A stretch of DNA of 64,000 nucleotides from Clostridia bacterium (GTDB lineage Bacteria > Bacillota > Clostridia > Oscillospirales > Acutalibacteraceae): positions 1 through 64,000 of the forward strand of contig JAFSEP010000018.1 in the NCBI GenBank assembly GCA_017435665.1, written 5' to 3'. Every line of letters starts with the position of its first letter. The first letter of the stretch is position 1. Under the pieces are notes generated by a model that did not search any database, was not told the origin of the DNA, and was given only the letters and a program-made list of their open reading frames with translations. Of the stretch, positions 18,444-26,608 are shown piece by piece. The position numbers were made by a program, and so were the translations under genes.

Positions 18444-18458
18444 TTAAAATTTTCGTTA

Positions 18459-18521
18459 TGGTATAGACTAAATGACAAAAGTGTGATATACTGTTGAGGT
18501 AATCAACAATATATCACACTT
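18459..18521 (+). promoter_or_regulatory. Extended −10 element and long perfect hairpin upstream of the His-rich gene
   Basis: TGGTATAGA (18459-18467) resembles an extended −10. A hairpin follows: outer arms AAGTGTGATATA (18479-18490) and TATATCACACTT (18510-18521), inner arms TGTTGA (18492-18497) and TCAACA (18503-18508), loop of five bases. Apart from one unpaired base on each side the stem is 18 bp with no mismatch. With only TTGTTATTT after it, it is a poor terminator. It may end purL transcripts, stabilise the next mRNA, or bind a regulator. Confidence 0.55.
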
Positions 18522-18544
18522 GTTATTTAAGGAGGCGAAAACCT

Positions 18545-18754
18545 GTGAAAAAGATATTCATCCCCGTTATTGTTGTTATTGCTGCACTTATGATTTTAGT
18601 TGTTTTCCTCACAAGAGGCGGTTCAGCAACTGATTCAAACTATCATACTCACGCAGACGGTGAAACTCACTACGGCACACATGATACGACAACTACTACA
18701 GCAGCATATCACACACATGCGGACGGCGAAACTCACTACGGTGACCACGGTTAA
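18545..18754 (+). CDS. Small His-rich membrane-anchored or secreted peptide
   Basis: 69 residues: a hydrophobic N-terminal segment (residues 4-19, FIPVIVVIAALMILVV) followed by a hydrophilic tail. The tail holds two copies of HTHADGETHYG (about 35-45 and 56-66) separated by a Thr-rich linker. The regularly spaced histidines and acidic residues suggest metal binding outside the membrane. This is inference; no family is recognised. Ribosome-binding site AAGGAGG precedes a start I read as ATG at 18545. It has its own candidate promoter and a strong terminator, so it is a single-gene unit after the purine operon. Confidence 0.75.
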   Translation: MKKIFIPVIVVIAALMILVVFLTRGGSATDSNYHTHADGETHYGTHDTTTTTAAYHTHADGETHYGDHG

Positions 18755-18773
18755 TTCAGAAACAAAAAAATAT

Positions 18774-18804
18774 GAGCAGGATACTTCAATATCCTGCTCT
18801 TTTT
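18774..18804 (+). terminator. Intrinsic terminator after the His-rich gene
   Basis: Perfect 10-bp stem GAGCAGGATA (18774-18783)/TATCCTGCTC (18790-18799), six-base loop, then TTTTTC. It lies 20 bases after the stop codon and directly before the convergent 75-residue gene. Confidence 0.9.
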
Positions 18805-18822
18805 CTTTTGCGAAATTTGGCT

Positions 18823-19050
18823 TTATTCTTCGTCCTTCTTTTTGAGCTTAGGCATAATAACACAGATTATCACAATAAGAAGTGCAAGAGCAACCACAAC
18901 CACGGGAAGGATAATTCTCATATCGTTATCACCGGTTGCAGGGATTGCTGAGCCTGCGGCGAAAACCTGAGTCAAAACAGCAACCGAGCTTAAAATCATA
19001 ATCCCGGCTAAGACAATGCAGATAATCTTAACCATATTTTTACTCATCAT
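18823..19050 (-). CDS. Tiny membrane protein with sorting-signal-like C-terminus
   Basis: 75 residues. An N-terminal signal-peptide-like segment (residues 5-31, cleavage plausible after VFA) is followed by a short linker containing IPATGD, a second hydrophobic stretch (VVVVALALLIVIICVI) and a charged tail (PKLKKKDEE). The order PxTG motif, hydrophobic segment, positive tail is that of a sortase sorting signal, although the mature part would be only a dozen residues. It could equally be a simple two-span membrane peptide. It starts downstream of the phosphohexomutase on the same strand, 15 bases after that gene's stop, with GAGAGG upstream of the ATG. Confidence 0.65.
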   Translation of the reverse strand: MMSKNMVKIICIVLAGIMILSSVAVLTQVFAAGSAIPATGDNDMRIILPVVVVALALLIVIICVIMPKLKKKDEE

Positions 19051-19065
19051 AGTTTTTTACCTCTC

Positions 19066-20781
19066 TTATTCAATTCCCATATACTTCTTCATATCTGCAC
19101 CAAGTGCATCACTGAGCTTCTGTGCTTCCTCAAAGTTATCTGCAGCCGCTGTGAGATAAACCTTGATTTTCGGCTCTGTACCCGAGGGTCTTACAATAAC
19201 ACAGCAACCGTCTGTCAAAGCATATGCAAGAACGTTTGACTTGGGAAGATTGATGATTTTCTCTATGCCTGTCTCAACCGATACAGTTTTGCTTGCCATA
19301 TAATCTGAGATTTCAATAACTGTCTTGCCTGCGATTTCCTTGGGGGGATTGTTTCTCAGGTCGTTCATCATATCCTTCATCTTCTGCATACCCGATGCAC
19401 CTTCAAATCCGAAGTTAAGAAGTGAGTTGAGATATGTTCCGAACTTCTTATATATGCCCTGCATCATTTCATAAAGGCTGATACCCTTTGACTTATAATA
19501 GCAAGCCATTTCGCAGATAAGCATTGATGCCACAACCGCATCCTTATCTCTTGCGTGGATGCCTGAAAGGTAGCCGTAGCTTTCTTCCATACCAACGATA
19601 AAACGGTCAGCCTCACCCTTTTCTTCAAGCTTTGTGATGGTCTCACCGATATATTTGAAGCCTGTGAGAAGGCTTACTGTCTCAGCACCGTAGCTTTCTG
19701 CAACCTTGTCAACAAGGTTTGTTGTAACGAAGGACTTGACTACCATGGGATTTTCAGGCATTGTGCCCATTTCGCTTCTTCTTGAAAGAAGGTACTCTGC
19801 AAGCATTACGCCTACCTCGTTACCCGTCATAAGCTTATAGCCTTCATCTGTCTTAACAGCAATACCTACTCTGTCGCAGTCCGGGTCTGTGGCAAGAAGA
19901 AGGTCCGCATTCTGTGCCTTGCCCATTTCTATTGCAAGCTCAAATACCTGCTTGATTTCGGGATTGGGGAAGGGACATGTGGGGAAGTTACCGTCGGGAA
20001 GCTCCTGCTCCTTTACAACGCTGACATTTTCAATTCCCTTGCGGCTGAGTATTTCTCTTACGGGAATATTACCTGTGCCGTTAAGGGGTGTATATATAAC
20101 CTTAAAGTCTGTGCCCTTGCAGTCATAAACGCTTGCAGAAAGCACCTTTTCATAAAATTCCTCATATACCCAATCTTCAATATAGCAGATTTTTCCCTCA
20201 GCAAGAGCTGTATCGAAGTCTGCTTTCTTCACACCCTCAAACATATCAACATTCTGAATGAAGTTATATGTCTTGTCTGCTGCCTCGTCGGTCATCTGAT
20301 AACCGTTGGGGTCGTAGCACTTATAACCGTTATACTTTGAGGGATTATGACTTGCGGTGATGATGATACCCGACTGACAATTAAGTCGTCTGACCGCAAA
20401 TGAAAGCATAGGAGTGGGAACAAGGCGTTCATAGAAGTATACCTTTATTCCGTTAGCCGCAAGAACACATGCGGCACTCTTTGCGAAGGTATCAGACTTT
20501 ATTCTTGAGTCGTATGCGATTGCTACACCGGGGTTTTCAAACTCGCTGTTAAGGTAATCGGCAAGACCCTGCGTTGCCTGATTTACGGTATAGACGTTCA
20601 TTCTGTTTGTGCCTGCACCGATAACGCCCCTGAGACCTGCCGTGCCGAACTCAAGATTCATATAAAATCTGTCAAGTATGGCTTCTTCGTCACCTGAAAT
20701 TTCTTCAAGCTCCTTTATTAAGTCTTCATCATCCTTGGCTTTTTCTTTCCACAAACCATATAATGCCTTTATGTCGTTCAT
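19066..20781 (-). CDS. Phosphoglucomutase/phosphomannomutase
   Basis: Alpha-D-phosphohexomutase that moves a phosphate between C6 and C1 of hexoses, feeding glycogen or cell-envelope sugar synthesis. At 571 residues it matches the longer PgcA-type enzymes of Firmicutes. The active-site serine loop GIIITASHNPSKYNGYK, metal loop ATDPDCDRVGI, sugar-specificity loop GMEESYGYL and phosphate-binding RPSGTEPK are all present. GMEES suits glucose/mannose phosphates. Ribosome-binding site AGGAGG precedes the ATG. Confidence 0.92.
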   Translation of the reverse strand: MNDIKALYGLWKEKAKDDEDLIKELEEISGDEEAILDRFYMNLEFGTAGLRGVIGAGTNRMNVYTVNQATQGLADYLNSEFENPGVAIAYDSRIKSDTFAKSAACVLAANGIKVYFYERLVPTPMLSFAVRRLNCQSGIIITASHNPSKYNGYKCYDPNGYQMTDEAADKTYNFIQNVDMFEGVKKADFDTALAEGKICYIEDWVYEEFYEKVLSASVYDCKGTDFKVIYTPLNGTGNIPVREILSRKGIENVSVVKEQELPDGNFPTCPFPNPEIKQVFELAIEMGKAQNADLLLATDPDCDRVGIAVKTDEGYKLMTGNEVGVMLAEYLLSRRSEMGTMPENPMVVKSFVTTNLVDKVAESYGAETVSLLTGFKYIGETITKLEEKGEADRFIVGMEESYGYLSGIHARDKDAVVASMLICEMACYYKSKGISLYEMMQGIYKKFGTYLNSLLNFGFEGASGMQKMKDMMNDLRNNPPKEIAGKTVIEISDYMASKTVSVETGIEKIINLPKSNVLAYALTDGCCVIVRPSGTEPKIKVYLTAAADNFEEAQKLSDALGADMKKYMGIE

Positions 20782-20799
20782 TGCTTTTCCTCCTGTATA

Positions 20800-22425
20800 T
20801 TATTCATATTTAATTGCATTATAGAAGCTTACCACGTTACCACAGGCGCTCAGTTGAATGTTTTCAACTCCCTCTGCGGTACCGTAAAAGGTTTTCTCCT
20901 CAAAGACGGGAAGAATAACCCCGTTATTTATAAGGAATTCCTCTGCCCTTGCAAGACCGTTCAGTCTGTCATTGCCTGAGGCATTTCTTACTTTGTTTAT
21001 AAGTGAGGTATATTCCTTGTTTTCATATTTCGTCAGCTGTGTTACATTGTCTGCAAGAAAGTCGGCGGCAAGGTCCTTCTGCGCCTTTACCGGTGCATAT
21101 GCTATCTGATAATTGCCTGATCGGATATCATTAAGCAGAGCCTGCTCTTCCATAGGGCTTACTCTTGCATCACAGCTTATGCCGAAGGTTTTCTGTAAAT
21201 TCTGAATAGCTGCCCTGAGCTGATTTTCGTGCTCATAGGAGCATTTTATAGTTATGGTCATACCCTTTTCATTGAGTGCCTTCAGAGCATCTGTCCAATA
21301 GCCTTCAGCTTTTTTATTGTTGTATCTAAGCTTCTGCACATCCGATGCCTTTTCTCTGTAAGAAACAGATGCATTGAGACAGGCTGACGGCACAATGCCC
21401 TGTGCCTTACCGACGGTGTATTCGCCTGCTTCCATAAGAGAGGTATCAAAGCCGTAACAGATTGCAAGTCTTGCCTTTAGATTGCTCATATATTTATCCG
21501 AGCAATTGAAGATAAGTCCCCTGACAGTATCGGCCTTTTCAGTAAAACTCAGCTTTTTGCTTCCCGAAACCTCACCGTATTGCTCAAAGGCAAGGGGGGT
21601 TATATCGTAGGTTCCCTGAGAAAGCTTACTTCCTCTTGAACTGATTTCATTATTGACAGAAAGGTAAACACTTGCTGCAGTTGACTTATATTCACCTGCA
21701 TATTTTTCGTTTCTTTTCAGGCTGATTGAGGTATCCTCATTCCAGGAGCTTATATAGAATGGCCCGTTATAAATAAGGTAAGCTGTTGAAAGGCCGTATC
21801 TGCCCGATGTCATCTCAAAGAATTCCTCATCACAGGGCATACAGATGCTTGTGGTCAGGGTATAAAGGAAGTCATCATCGGGATATTCAAGATTAATCAC
21901 AAGGGTATAATCATCCTTCGCCTTAACACCGAGGGTGTTTGACTTTGCCTCGCCCTTATTCACGGCTTTGGCGTTTTTAATGCACATAAGCCTCTGTGCA
22001 TCGGGAGCATTTGTGTTTTTCTCAAGGGCACGTCTGAGGGCAAAAACAAAATCGTGGGCAGTAAGCTTTGTATCAAAGCTTGTTTCATAGTCCTCGCCGA
22101 TGGTTTTTCCTGCTGACTTGGTGACAAGCCATTGAGCATCCTTTCGGAGGTTGAAGGTGTATTTCTTTCCGCTTGAAGAAATCTCCCAGCTTTCAGCCAC
22201 ACCGGGAAGTATTTTCCCGTCAGCGCCCATACGGACGAGCCCTTCAAAGCAGTTATTTATTATTGTCAGCGCTCCGTTATCCTTTGCAATCTGCGTGTCA
22301 AGGTAAACGGGGTCGTTATCTATGGGATAAGTAAAGCCCTTATCCATACCCGTGTCTTTTCCGCAGGAGGCAAACACGAGCATAAGCATTGTTATAATTA
22401 AAAATACAGATATAATTCTTTTCAT
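20800..22425 (-). CDS. Oligopeptide-binding lipoprotein (ABC transporter, SBP family 5)
   Basis: Extracellular solute-binding component of a peptide/nickel-type ABC transporter. The start at 22425 gives a lipoprotein signal peptide MKRIISVFLIITMLMLVFASC with Cys21 as lipidation site; AGGAAGAG lies upstream. Codons further upstream are open but encode no signal. The 541-residue mature region has the family 5 layout, including the NNCFEGLVRMG near the start and the LTAHDFVFALRR segment. No permease or ATPase genes are adjacent, so it is an orphan binding protein here. It precedes the phosphohexomutase on the same strand by 18 bases. Confidence 0.85.
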   Translation of the reverse strand: MKRIISVFLIITMLMLVFASCGKDTGMDKGFTYPIDNDPVYLDTQIAKDNGALTIINNCFEGLVRMGADGKILPGVAESWEISSSGKKYTFNLRKDAQWLVTKSAGKTIGEDYETSFDTKLTAHDFVFALRRALEKNTNAPDAQRLMCIKNAKAVNKGEAKSNTLGVKAKDDYTLVINLEYPDDDFLYTLTTSICMPCDEEFFEMTSGRYGLSTAYLIYNGPFYISSWNEDTSISLKRNEKYAGEYKSTAASVYLSVNNEISSRGSKLSQGTYDITPLAFEQYGEVSGSKKLSFTEKADTVRGLIFNCSDKYMSNLKARLAICYGFDTSLMEAGEYTVGKAQGIVPSACLNASVSYREKASDVQKLRYNNKKAEGYWTDALKALNEKGMTITIKCSYEHENQLRAAIQNLQKTFGISCDARVSPMEEQALLNDIRSGNYQIAYAPVKAQKDLAADFLADNVTQLTKYENKEYTSLINKVRNASGNDRLNGLARAEEFLINNGVILPVFEEKTFYGTAEGVENIQLSACGNVVSFYNAIKYE

Positions 22426-22514
22426 TTTATCTCTTCCTGATTGTTGAAATTTAATGGGTGTCAGAAACACGTCACCCACATTTTTGGGCGGGATAGTCCG
22501 CATTGTGCATTGGG

Positions 22515-23144
22515 TCACACCTTTGCGCTCTTGCACACGTCACTCATCACGCACTTATCGCACTTAGGTCTTCGTGCAACGCAGACTGCCCTTCCGTGAA
22601 GGACACAGCGGTGGCAGAAGTCGTTGCTTTCCTCGGGAGGAAGTATCTTCTTCAGTTCAAGCTCCACCTTCTTCGGGTCCTTGGTGTTCACGAGACCGAG
22701 AAGGTTTGTAATCCTGATAAGGTGGGTATCGGCTACAACCGCAGGCTGATTATACACGTCGCCCATTATGAGATTGGCAGTTTTTCTGCCAACGCCCGGT
22801 AAGCTTGTGAGTTTTTCGATGGTGTCAGGCACCTGACCGCCGAAGTCAGATTTTATCTTCTGCGCCATTTCGACGATATCCTTAGCCTTTGTTCTGTAAA
22901 ATCCGCAGGAGCGCACAAGCTCCTCCACGTCCTTTATGTCAGCCTGACAGTAATCGTCAAGGGTTCTGTATTTATCAAAAAGTGCAGGGGTGACAAGGTT
23001 TACTCTGGCATCAGTACACTGTGCCGAAAGCCTTGTGGCGATAAGAAGCTCCAGAGGATTTGATGCATTTAAAGAGCAAAGCGCATCGGGATATTCTTTT
23101 TTTAGTCTTTCAACTGCGGCAACCGCCCTTTGTTTCTTCGTCAT
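22515..23144 (-). CDS. nth: Endonuclease III
   Basis: DNA glycosylase/AP lyase that removes oxidised pyrimidines. The start at 23144 overlaps the ogg stop by ATGA, with AGGAG 11 bases upstream, giving 209 residues. The helix-hairpin-helix LTSLPGVGRKTAN contains the catalytic Lys, and the catalytic Asp lies in VADTH. The C-terminal [4Fe-4S] cysteines are spaced C-x6-C-x2-C-x5-C (AVC...KC..C...VC). The four-base overlap indicates translational coupling with the 8-oxoguanine glycosylase, forming a base-excision-repair pair. Confidence 0.94.
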   Translation of the reverse strand: MTKKQRAVAAVERLKKEYPDALCSLNASNPLELLIATRLSAQCTDARVNLVTPALFDKYRTLDDYCQADIKDVEELVRSCGFYRTKAKDIVEMAQKIKSDFGGQVPDTIEKLTSLPGVGRKTANLIMGDVYNQPAVVADTHLIRITNLLGLVNTKDPKKVELELKKILPPEESNDFCHRCVLHGRAVCVARRPKCDKCVMSDVCKSAKV

Positions 23145-23974
23145 ACTGTCTGAAACTCCTGTGTCATTCTTCTCCAATGGAAAAGGTACTGCTGTGCTAT
23201 ACCCTCAATGCCCTTTGTGCATAAGGGCAAGCCTTCGGGATAAAGCTCACTCATTATTCTTTTCACCCACACGTCAACGGGAAAGGCTTCAACCTTACCG
23301 ATACCGTAAAGCAATGTGCATTCGGCTACTTTGGCACCGACGCCCTTGATTTTTATCAGCTCTTCCCTCGCCTTATCAATAGGCATAGTGTGAAGGTTAT
23401 ATAAATCAACCTCACCGCTTTTCACCTTCTGAGCCGCATCGATTATATATTTGGCACGGAAGCCTGCCCTGAGGACAGCCAAATCCTCAACGGTTTTGTG
23501 GCAGAGCACCTCATATGAAGGGAAGGTATAGTCATTCTCCCCTATTTTCTCTCCGAAGCTTTCGCAGAGTCTTTCAATTATTCCTTTGATACGGGGAATA
23601 TTATTATTCTGTGAAATGATAAACGAGCAAAGAGCTTCCCAGGGCTCCTGTTTAAGTATGCGTATACCGTAAAACTCATCTCTTGCTTTTATCAGCCAGC
23701 TGTCATCAAAGGCGGCACAGATTTTTTCATAATCACGGTCAAGGTCGAAATAGGGCTTCCATATATTTTTAAATTCGTCTTCGGTAACATTTTCAAAAAG
23801 ATAACCATTTTCTGTCTCGGTTATATCAAGCACTCTGCCGAAGGCTACGCCGTGAAAGTGTCCCTTCTCGGTTTCACGGAACCTGAAAGCCTGACCGCAA
23901 TCAAGACAAAGTCCGATATCCAGGCAGGGCACAGACTCAACGCATACCCCATATTCATTGACCTTTATGTTCAT
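23141..23974 (-). CDS. ogg: 8-oxoguanine DNA glycosylase
   Basis: Excises 8-oxoguanine from DNA. The 277-residue protein has the OGG N-terminal domain (LCLDCGQAFRF...) and a helix-hairpin-helix-GPD core: IISQNNNIPRIKGIIERL, then IKGVGAKVAECTLLYG, which contains the catalytic Lys, then FPVDVWVKRIM with the catalytic Asp. GGGGGAA precedes the ATG. It is followed by nth with a four-base overlap. Confidence 0.9.
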   Translation of the reverse strand: MNIKVNEYGVCVESVPCLDIGLCLDCGQAFRFRETEKGHFHGVAFGRVLDITETENGYLFENVTEDEFKNIWKPYFDLDRDYEKICAAFDDSWLIKARDEFYGIRILKQEPWEALCSFIISQNNNIPRIKGIIERLCESFGEKIGENDYTFPSYEVLCHKTVEDLAVLRAGFRAKYIIDAAQKVKSGEVDLYNLHTMPIDKAREELIKIKGVGAKVAECTLLYGIGKVEAFPVDVWVKRIMSELYPEGLPLCTKGIEGIAQQYLFHWRRMTQEFQTV

Positions 23975-24140
23975 CAGGCTTCCCCCTTTCGAAAAGACTT
24001 AATCCTTATCCAATTTATAATTATATCACAGCACTTGCAATTTGTATAGCCTTTTTAATTCAAAAATATCCCCGAGGCATAAAAAAGCGGTGCAGGGTTA
24101 GAATAAAAAAGAAGTATGAACATCAACAGGAGAAGGTCAA

Positions 24141-24410
24141 ATGATTAAAGGCGTGAATCATCAGGTGGTTGAGGTAAACGACACCGCCAGCGAATATTTT
24201 GAGAGAATTATATTCTTTGTAAAGCCCGAGTATTCCTTTGTCAGCGAGGGAAAAATCAGAGAGAGAGCTGCTAAAATTGCCGGTTCCTCCACAATGCCGC
24301 CACCCACAAAAAGAAGCAGAAGAGAAAAAATCAGCGATCTTATAAAAATCATAGCCGCCGCCCTTGCAGGCGCAGCGGCTACGGGAATCATTCTGCAGTT
24401 GGTAGGATAA
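24141..24410 (+). CDS. Small C-terminally anchored protein of unknown function
   Basis: 89 residues: a soluble N-terminal part (VVEVNDTASEYFERIIFFVKP, residues ~9-29), a basic hinge (PPTKRSRREK) and one C-terminal hydrophobic helix (IIAAALAGAAATGIILQLV). It looks tail-anchored with the N-terminus in the cytoplasm. No catalytic motif is visible. Ribosome-binding site CAGGAGAAGG precedes the ATG. A GGTTAGAATA box at 24096-24105 with GCATA at 24077-24081 resembles forespore sigma-F-type promoters, though the spacing is two bases short. A terminator follows at once. Confidence 0.7.
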   Translation: MIKGVNHQVVEVNDTASEYFERIIFFVKPEYSFVSEGKIRERAAKIAGSSTMPPPTKRSRREKISDLIKIIAAALAGAAATGIILQLVG

Positions 24411-24415
24411 AAAAT

Positions 24416-24438
24416 GACGGTGGTCACCCACCGTCTTT
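24416..24438 (+). terminator. Intrinsic terminator of the small anchored protein gene
   Basis: GACGGTGG (24416-24423) pairs with CCACCGTC (24428-24435) around TCAC, followed by only TTT. It lies 6 bases past the stop codon. Confidence 0.7.
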
Positions 24439-24830
24439 AAGTTTGTTCTGAATTTCGGTTTATCGGTGCGGCTTCGCCGCACACCGCCCACGACTGCGGG
24501 CGGTCAGACTCCTTCCACCGCAAGCGGTCCCCCATACTCTTGCGGTACCCAAAATTCATTACGGCTTGGGGCGCCTATGAATTTTGACCGCTACGCCATC
24601 GTCACCTCGTTTCATCTCGCACTGCGAGCACTTCGGTGACGAAGCCTCAGCGAGGAAGGCTTTTGGCTCCCTCCCTGAGGGAGCTGTCAGCAGCGCTGAC
24701 TGAGGGAGTACCAAGCTCGCCTTGCGACGAGCTTGAGTGGGTTTTGTTGTGTGTCAACTTTTTGCGGTCAGGCTGACCGCTGATTTTGCCTAAATTTTAT
24801 TTTTTACTTTCAGCAGTGATGATATTCAGA
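24439..24830. repeat. Dispersed GC-rich repeat block
   Basis: No gene. It contains several palindromic units: GTGCGGC/GCCGCAC (24466-24483), CCGCCCACGACTGCGGGCGG (24484-24503) and the family unit GGCTCCCTCCCTGAGGGAGC...GTCAGCAGCGCTGACTGAGG (24665-24708), plus AAGCTCGC/GCGACGAGCTT. Related copies occur at 25489-25562, 26581-26708, 32017-32058, 37390-37510, 54250-54440 and 56690-56990. Open frames across it are by-products of the repeat. Confidence 0.75.
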
Positions 24831-24908
24831 CTCTCTCGTTGATGGTGTTTCAGTTAAGACAGAGAAAACCTATCGGAGCGATTTGCATTAACAAAGAATC
24901 ACATTGTC

Positions 24909-25328
24909 TTATTCATCGTCAAACATATCACTTAATAGTATATTTGATTCTTTTGCCCAATTCTTTAAAACACTACGAATCATCTGTTCCTCGAACTCTC
25001 CAAATCCATATGCACCATCAATATGCTCAAAATACCATAAGAAAGCAACAATTTTGTTGTGTTTGTTTTTTTGCATTTCCTTAGTCGCCCCATCTTTATA
25101 TTTCGCCACATTTTCTTGAGAAAGATACGAATTGATTATCTCTAAGCACACCTCGTAACAATCAATAAATGGAATTACATCAATATCTCCATTGTTTATT
25201 TTTTCTTGTAAAGTATCTGTAACTTTTACAAACTCTTCTTTTTCAACACTATACCCATACATAACTTTATTTCTTTTAATTGAGTCATAGAGCCTTATCA
25301 AATTTTCTAAACTTAATGATTTTTTCAC
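24909..25328 (-). CDS. Orphan gene after an Rhs fragment, possible immunity protein
   Basis: 139 residues, acidic and Lys-rich, no signal peptide or membrane segment, no recognised domain. The start is a GTG at 25328 with GAGG 7 bases upstream, only 14 bases after the stop of a truncated Rhs core fragment. In intact polymorphic-toxin loci the gene directly downstream of the Rhs C-terminus encodes the cognate immunity protein, so that role is inferred from position alone. Codon use is AT-richer than the surrounding housekeeping genes. Confidence 0.6.
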   Translation of the reverse strand: MKKSLSLENLIRLYDSIKRNKVMYGYSVEKEEFVKVTDTLQEKINNGDIDVIPFIDCYEVCLEIINSYLSQENVAKYKDGATKEMQKNKHNKIVAFLWYFEHIDGAYGFGEFEEQMIRSVLKNWAKESNILLSDMFDDE

Positions 25329-25342
25329 AACTTTACCTCTTT

Positions 25343-25440
25343 CTAATAGTTCATCGGATTACCATCCATTAGATTCATAAAAGTAGTAATAAACCTACCA
25401 ACCTCAGGGTCATAATAACAGCTTGAAGGCTTGCTCCTGC
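25343..25440 (-). pseudogene. Rhs core C-terminal fragment 1
   Basis: A minus-strand frame encodes SSCYYDPEVGRFITTFMNLM and ends at a TAG (25345-25343) after DGNPMNY. YYDPEVGRFI is the signature of the Rhs/YD-repeat-associated core. Everything upstream of this is replaced by the dispersed repeat at 25441-25562, so only the last ~30 codons survive. No start codon or ribosome-binding site belongs to it. Confidence 0.8.
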
Positions 25441-25562
25441 CCCTTCCGATGCTTCGCATCACCTTCCCCTAAAGGGGACGGCTGTTTCGGCTCCCTCGCT
25501 GAGGGAGCTGTCAGCAAAGCTGACTGAGGGAGTTCCCAAGCCCGCCTTTCGGCGAGGTTGGG
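25441..25562. repeat. Dispersed repeat joined to Rhs fragment 1
   Basis: Contains CCGATGCTTCGCATCACC, CTTCCCCTAAAGGGGA, the GCTCCCTCGCTGAGGGAGC palindrome and CTGTCAGCAAAGCTGACTGA, then GCCCGCCTTTCGGCGAGGTT. The same order of units, attached at the same place to an Rhs core fragment, recurs at 26571-26708. Confidence 0.8.
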
Positions 25563-25620
25563 GGGAGACGAGAAGGATTAAGTGGCAAAAGTTTTCTCTT
25601 GGTTTTTTAATAGAAGAATA

Positions 25621-26277
25621 TCAGATATCTTTTGGAAATTTTTCGCTCCAAAGCTCGTACAAATTATATAAGTCCGAAGTTTCACACGTATCGTTTAATA
25701 AGCGAGATGCTTGAACGCCTACCATGTGTATGGGCTCGAAAGAAACCACACTACCATCATGTATAAAACCGGTTAATTGAGGCCGATTATTGAAAAAATC
25801 CTTCACTTTTTTGCTTGGTGAGTCATGCGTAAATGTCCATGTAAGCAATGGACATTCTCTAAGAAAAACTTCAGCAAGATACATTCCTATATCTCGTTGT
25901 ATAATCAAAGAATTGAGTGAAAGTTTTTCATAATTTATACTTGATTCACCAACAAGTTGATATAATTGTGTTTTTTTAAATTTTTCAAGTTCTTGTGCAT
26001 CTGTTTTTTGAATTATTGCTATTTTCAAATACCAGTCCCAAATGATGTTTAGTGATTTTGGAGAGAAATCCAATAACGATATATCAATGTTCAAATCAAC
26101 TGAAACTCTTTCGCAAAGATATTTCGTCCTTTGAGGGATTTGATCTATGTACCAGTTAAAATAGTTGTTTGCAGTTCTCTTATCCCACGAATCATAGTCG
26201 ATACCCATGGGGGGAAATGTAACGATATATTCAATATCATTATCAGTCTTTTTATTATTTTTCTTAAAAATGTTCAA
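25621..26277 (-). CDS. Orphan gene overlapping an Rhs fragment, possible immunity protein
   Basis: 218 residues, soluble, no domain recognised. It begins at a TTG codon (MNIFKKNNKKTDNDIEY) that overlaps the end of the Rhs fragment 2 frame by 14 bases; an internal ATG at residue 24 is an alternative start. Position directly behind an Rhs C-terminus suggests an immunity protein, by analogy with polymorphic-toxin loci. The sequence is AT-rich and has no similarity I can see to the other two orphan genes in this array. Confidence 0.6.
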   Translation of the reverse strand: MNIFKKNNKKTDNDIEYIVTFPPMGIDYDSWDKRTANNYFNWYIDQIPQRTKYLCERVSVDLNIDISLLDFSPKSLNIIWDWYLKIAIIQKTDAQELEKFKKTQLYQLVGESSINYEKLSLNSLIIQRDIGMYLAEVFLRECPLLTWTFTHDSPSKKVKDFFNNRPQLTGFIHDGSVVSFEPIHMVGVQASRLLNDTCETSDLYNLYELWSEKFPKDI

Positions 26278-26608
26278 TTATTTTTATCCCTGCCTTACTT
26301 AGTGCTGTGTGAATTTTATTTTTAGTAATTGAATGTATTCCTGAAATACCACTTTTTAAAAAACCTAGTCTTAATAAAATAAATAAAATTCCAAAACCAA
26401 CAGTCTTTTTCCAGTTTAAACGCCAGTTTCCACTCGAATCACTATCATTAACCGGATTATTTTCACAATAAGCAAATGGGTTATAAGAAATTGCAGAATC
26501 TGCCAAACCAATGAAACTTACATCATCTGAATTGATAAATCTGCCAACTTCAGGGTCATAATAACGGCTTGAAGGCCTGCGCCTTCCCCTTCCGATGCTT
26601 CGCATCAC
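26264..26608 (-). pseudogene. Rhs core C-terminal fragment 2 with variable tip
   Basis: The frame runs from the dispersed repeat into RYYDPEVGRFINSDDVSF, then NPFAYCENNPVN, the conserved end of the Rhs core, and then a ~50-residue variable tip with a hydrophobic stretch (VGFGILFILLRLGFL). The bases before RYYDPEV belong to the repeat, so the apparent MMRSIGRGRR start is probably not natural. The tip would be the toxin end of an Rhs protein but is short and its activity unknown. A displaced C-terminal cassette or a decayed gene are both possible. Confidence 0.75.

Noticed and set aside
24123-24491. 122-codon minus-strand frame opposite the small anchored protein
   Set aside because: The plus-strand gene has a ribosome-binding site, a tail-anchor pattern and a terminator, while this frame has none and extends into the repeat.
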